Assembly: GCA_021736985.1 (NCBI GenBank)
Contig: JAIPEW010000007.1
Location: 1 to 64,000, forward strand
Reading direction: 5' to 3'
DNA from: Clostridiales bacterium
GTDB taxonomy: Bacteria > Bacillota > Desulfotomaculia > Desulfotomaculales > VENG01
DNA: 64,000 bases
The notes under the pieces were generated by a model. The model was not told where the DNA came from. It made no database searches and was given only the letters and a program-made list of their open reading frames with translations. The translations under genes and the position numbers were made by a program. Of this stretch, positions 61,445-64,000 are shown piece by piece; within the stretch, counting starts at the first letter, position 1, and each line of letters opens with the position of its first letter.

Positions 61445-62944
61445 ATGCGCTACCTGAGCACCAGGGGTAAACACTACTGCTCTACATCAGCAGAGGCTAT
61501 AAAGATTGGAATTGCCCCGGACGGGGGGCTTTTTGTACCCGAAAACCCGGAACTAATTACACTGGAGCAACTGCAAAAGATAAGTTCATTATCTTTTAAC
61601 GACCAGGCGGCTTTTATACTGCAGCACTTTTTATCTGATTATACGGCTGAAGAAATTCGCAGCTGCGTTGACAAAGCCTACAACACACATGCATTTGATA
61701 CGCCAGAAATTACACCGCTTAAAAATATTTCCCCGGGGCTTTTTTCTCTGGAATTATGGCACGGTCCTACCTGTGCCTTTAAAGACATGGCACTCCAAAT
61801 ACTGCCGCATCTGTTGACCGGGGCTGCCGAAAAAACACAAGAAAGTGATGAAATAGTTATATTAGTAGCTACTTCAGGGGATACCGGCAAAGCTGCTTTA
61901 GAAGGATTTAAAAACGTTCCTGGCACCAGTATTATAGTTTTTTTCCCAGATAAAGGCATAAGCGAAATACAAAAAATGCAAATGGTAACTCAAGAGGGGA
62001 ACAACGTACACGTAATTGCTGTAGAAGGTAATTTCGATGATACACAGAGCGGGGTTAAAGCTATATTTGCAGATAATGAAACAAATATAGCACTAAATCA
62101 ATCCGGATACCGCTTTTCCTCCGCTAACTCTATAAATTGGGGCAGGCTAGTACCGCAGATAGTTTATTACTTTACTGCTTACACAACCCTGCTTAATAGA
62201 AAAGAGATCACACCGGGTGAAAAAATAAACTTTACAGTACCCACGGGCAATTTTGGCAATATACTGGCAGGCTACTACGCCCAAAAAATGGGCTTGCCTG
62301 TGAACAAATTAATATGTGCGGCAAATGAAAACAACGTTCTTACTGAATTTATCCGAACCGGAATGTATGACCGCAACCGAAAATTCCGAAAAACCCTGTC
62401 ACCTTCAATGGACATACTTATCTCCAGCAACTTGGAACGCCTTCTTTACGAAGCTACCAGCGGTAATACAGGGAAAATAAACCATTGGATGGATGAATTG
62501 AAAATAAAGGGGTATTATGAAGTTGATCCAGATACACGTAATTTTATAGATAACATATTCTGGTCTGAATATGCCAACGACCAAGAAACCATAAAAACAA
62601 TAAAGCAAACATATGACCAGTACAATTATCTTATGGATACTCATACTGCCGTAGGTAAAAATGTTTATGAAAAATACTTGATGGGCACGGGCGACAGTAC
62701 AAAAACAGTACTGGTATCTACTGCCAGTCCATTTAAATTCAATACCAGCGTAGCCCGGGCCATATTCAGCGAGACCGAGTTTTCCGGCAAGAGTGAGTTT
62801 GAGCTGTTAACATTGTTATCACAAACTACTGGTATGCCGATACCCCAAGGACTCAGTGATTTGGATAAAAAAAGTGTACTACATACGAACAGCATAGATA
62901 AAGAAAATATGCAGCAAGCAGTAAAACAAGCTTTAAAATTATAG
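61445..62944 (+). CDS. thrC: Threonine synthase
   Basis: 499 residues of the longer, fungal/enterobacterial-type ThrC. PLP lysine in LWHGPTCAFKDMALQILP (K ~115), ATSGDTGKAALEGF (phosphate loop), FPDKGISEIQKMQM and PTGNFGNILAGYYA. It makes threonine from O-phosphohomoserine. ATG after aaggaga. No other threonine gene is nearby. Ends ~110 bp before a strong bidirectional hairpin. Confidence 0.94.
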   Translation: MRYLSTRGKHYCSTSAEAIKIGIAPDGGLFVPENPELITLEQLQKISSLSFNDQAAFILQHFLSDYTAEEIRSCVDKAYNTHAFDTPEITPLKNISPGLFSLELWHGPTCAFKDMALQILPHLLTGAAEKTQESDEIVILVATSGDTGKAALEGFKNVPGTSIIVFFPDKGISEIQKMQMVTQEGNNVHVIAVEGNFDDTQSGVKAIFADNETNIALNQSGYRFSSANSINWGRLVPQIVYYFTAYTTLLNRKEITPGEKINFTVPTGNFGNILAGYYAQKMGLPVNKLICAANENNVLTEFIRTGMYDRNRKFRKTLSPSMDILISSNLERLLYEATSGNTGKINHWMDELKIKGYYEVDPDTRNFIDNIFWSEYANDQETIKTIKQTYDQYNYLMDTHTAVGKNVYEKYLMGTGDSTKTVLVSTASPFKFNTSVARAIFSETEFSGKSEFELLTLLSQTTGMPIPQGLSDLDKKSVLHTNSIDKENMQQAVKQALKL

Positions 62945-63055
62945 CTCAATAAAAAGAGAGCCTGTATTTTTCAAGGCCACTGAAAAGTTACACTTTTTCA
63001 TGGCAAGAAACCATTTATACAAAATTATGTAGACTCCCTGCACACACAAATATTA

Positions 63056-63115
63056 AAAAGGAACACGAGATATTTTCTTGAATTTGAAAATATCTCGTGT
63101 TCCTTTTCTCTTTTT
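63056..63115. terminator. 22-bp bidirectional hairpin terminator
   Basis: aaaaggaacacgagatattttc pairs perfectly with the reverse-complement arm at 63086-63107, then T-rich sequence follows. Lies between thrC and the convergent FlhG-like gene. Confidence 0.9.
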
Positions 63116-63258
63116 TTTATGTTTTTATTCAGTATTCTCCTTAAATTGGCGGTGAATATTGTTAATATACCGAGTTCATGGGCTAACGTAAATTTTTTCT
63201 CCGGCACCTTAAAATTTCTACTCCGAATATTTATATTTGTATTTAAAACTTGCTTATT

Positions 63259-64000
63259 TTACTTTAGACGCTTCAAAAATTCTTTCAACCCTGAGGATTT
63301 TTTCTTTTTAGTTTTATCCTCAATACCTATCAACCTTTTAGCAATATTTTTTACCCGGCGAGAATATTCAGCCCCGGGAGAAGATTCAATAATTGGCGAT
63401 TTTTTTTTAATGGAACGGCCAACCAGCGGAGTTTCCGGCAACCAATCCAGCCATAACGGCTCTATCCCTAAAAAATCCCGTGCAGCATGCTTGAACTTAT
63501 CAGCGCATTGCCTGGCTTCATTTGCAGACTCACAGCTGTTTATAATAAAGTTTACGTTTAAATTATGGTTTCTACGAGACAGTACTTTTAACAGAGCATA
63601 GCCGTCCATTAACGTATGCGGCTCGGGGTTAGTCAGCAGGATAATTTCATCTACGGCCTCCAGGAATTTAAGTACAGGCTCTGACATTCCCGCACCCGTA
63701 TCTAATATTAAAATGTCGCAGATGTCTTCCAATTTATCTAAACCTGCAATTATTCTATTAAATTGCAGAGCATTTAGCTCTGTCAAAGAAGCAATACCGC
63801 TGAAACCGGGTAATACATTAATTCCCCCGGGGCCCTTCTTTAATATTTCCGGAAGAGTACATTTTCCATCTATTACATCTGCAATATTGTAGTCACTGTA
63901 TAAGCCCAGCAGTACTTCTACGTTAGCCATACCTATATCTGCATCCAACAAGACGACGCGCTGCTGAAATTGACTCAGGGCAAGACTTAAATTTATGCAA
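63259..64000 (-). CDS. FlhG/MinD-type ParA ATPase (5' end outside window)
   Basis: At least 246 codons; the frame stays open to 64000 and the Walker A region lies beyond the window. Visible are VVLLDADIGMANVEVLLG (Walker A', partly outside), DILILDTGAGMSEPVL (Walker B) and TNPEPHTLMDGYALLK, as in FlhG (YlxH), which sets flagellar number or position. The C-terminal tail is rich in lysine. FlhG in Firmicutes usually follows flhF and flagellar genes, so a motility operon probably lies to the right of the window. Confidence 0.88.
   Translation of the reverse strand, partial: CINLSLALSQFQQRVVLLDADIGMANVEVLLGLYSDYNIADVIDGKCTLPEILKKGPGGINVLPGFSGIASLTELNALQFNRIIAGLDKLEDICDILILDTGAGMSEPVLKFLEAVDEIILLTNPEPHTLMDGYALLKVLSRRNHNLNVNFIINSCESANEARQCADKFKHAARDFLGIEPLWLDWLPETPLVGRSIKKKSPIIESSPGAEYSRRVKNIAKRLIGIEDKTKKKKSSGLKEFLKRLK

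Overview
The window looks like chromosome from a low-GC, anaerobic, endospore-forming Clostridia-type Firmicute (Peptococcaceae/Desulfotomaculum-like; this is inference). Pointers are an SspH-type small acid-soluble spore protein, a Spo0B-type histidine kinase, a CIRCE-controlled groESL, TTG starts behind strong GGAGG ribosome binding sites, ferredoxin-linked 2-oxoacid oxidoreductases, an HdrD/DsrK-type iron-sulfur protein, and molybdenum/tungsten cofactor genes under Moco-type riboswitches.

Layout. 1-830: three tandem ~271-bp repeats, the first carrying a 95-bp insert with perfect 13-bp terminal inverted repeats. 935-3196: ubiX plus an LpdD-like chaperone, then a TusA/YedE sulfur or selenium pair. 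3500-7430: decayed accessory DNA (a transposase/ExeA-ATPase remnant, a secreted protein, a C39-type protease gene broken by a perfect inverted repeat, orphan fragments). 7640-13420: envelope proteins, a phosphorothioate-type HNH restriction enzyme, a PAS-HD protein, a Nudix enzyme and a duplicated-domain spore-type protein. 13743-25346: radical SAM, a DddP-like M24 protein, two orphan glycine-betaine-type binding proteins, two GbsR-type regulators, a nitrilase-like amidohydrolase, a broken isochorismatase gene, an integrase remnant beside tRNA-Leu and a tRNA His-Gln-Lys cluster. 25539-28959: superoxide dismutase, sspH, a LUD protein, a frameshifted ogt and a DMT transporter.

29256-42225 is the most coherent metabolic island. 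An Lrp/AsnC regulator diverges from a 14-gene run: TRAP binding protein, PanE-like dehydrogenase, TRAP small and large permeases, two complete four-subunit 2-oxoacid:ferredoxin oxidoreductases, and both subunits of an ADP-forming acyl-CoA synthetase. Read as a pathway, an imported 2-hydroxy or 2-oxo acid is oxidised to acyl-CoA with reduced ferredoxin, then cleaved to yield ATP.

42312-56648: cysK, a molybdate/tungstate ABC transporter with two binding proteins, a DUF364-type protein behind two tandem Moco-type riboswitches (each with its own terminator), groESL, mogA, fdhD, a MoeA-PBP fusion, a second moeA, and a 58-residue protein behind a third riboswitch. 56715-61192: a compact five-gene operon of two KaiC-type ATPases, a V4R-domain protein, a small winged-helix-like protein and a PAS histidine kinase, an uncharacterised-looking signalling module. 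The window ends with thrC and the 3' part of a FlhG/MinD-type gene.

A recurring theme is decay: several genes carry single-base shifts in homopolymers, which may be real pseudogenes, phase-variable tracts or assembly errors. No CRISPR array, rRNA or complete mobile element was seen.
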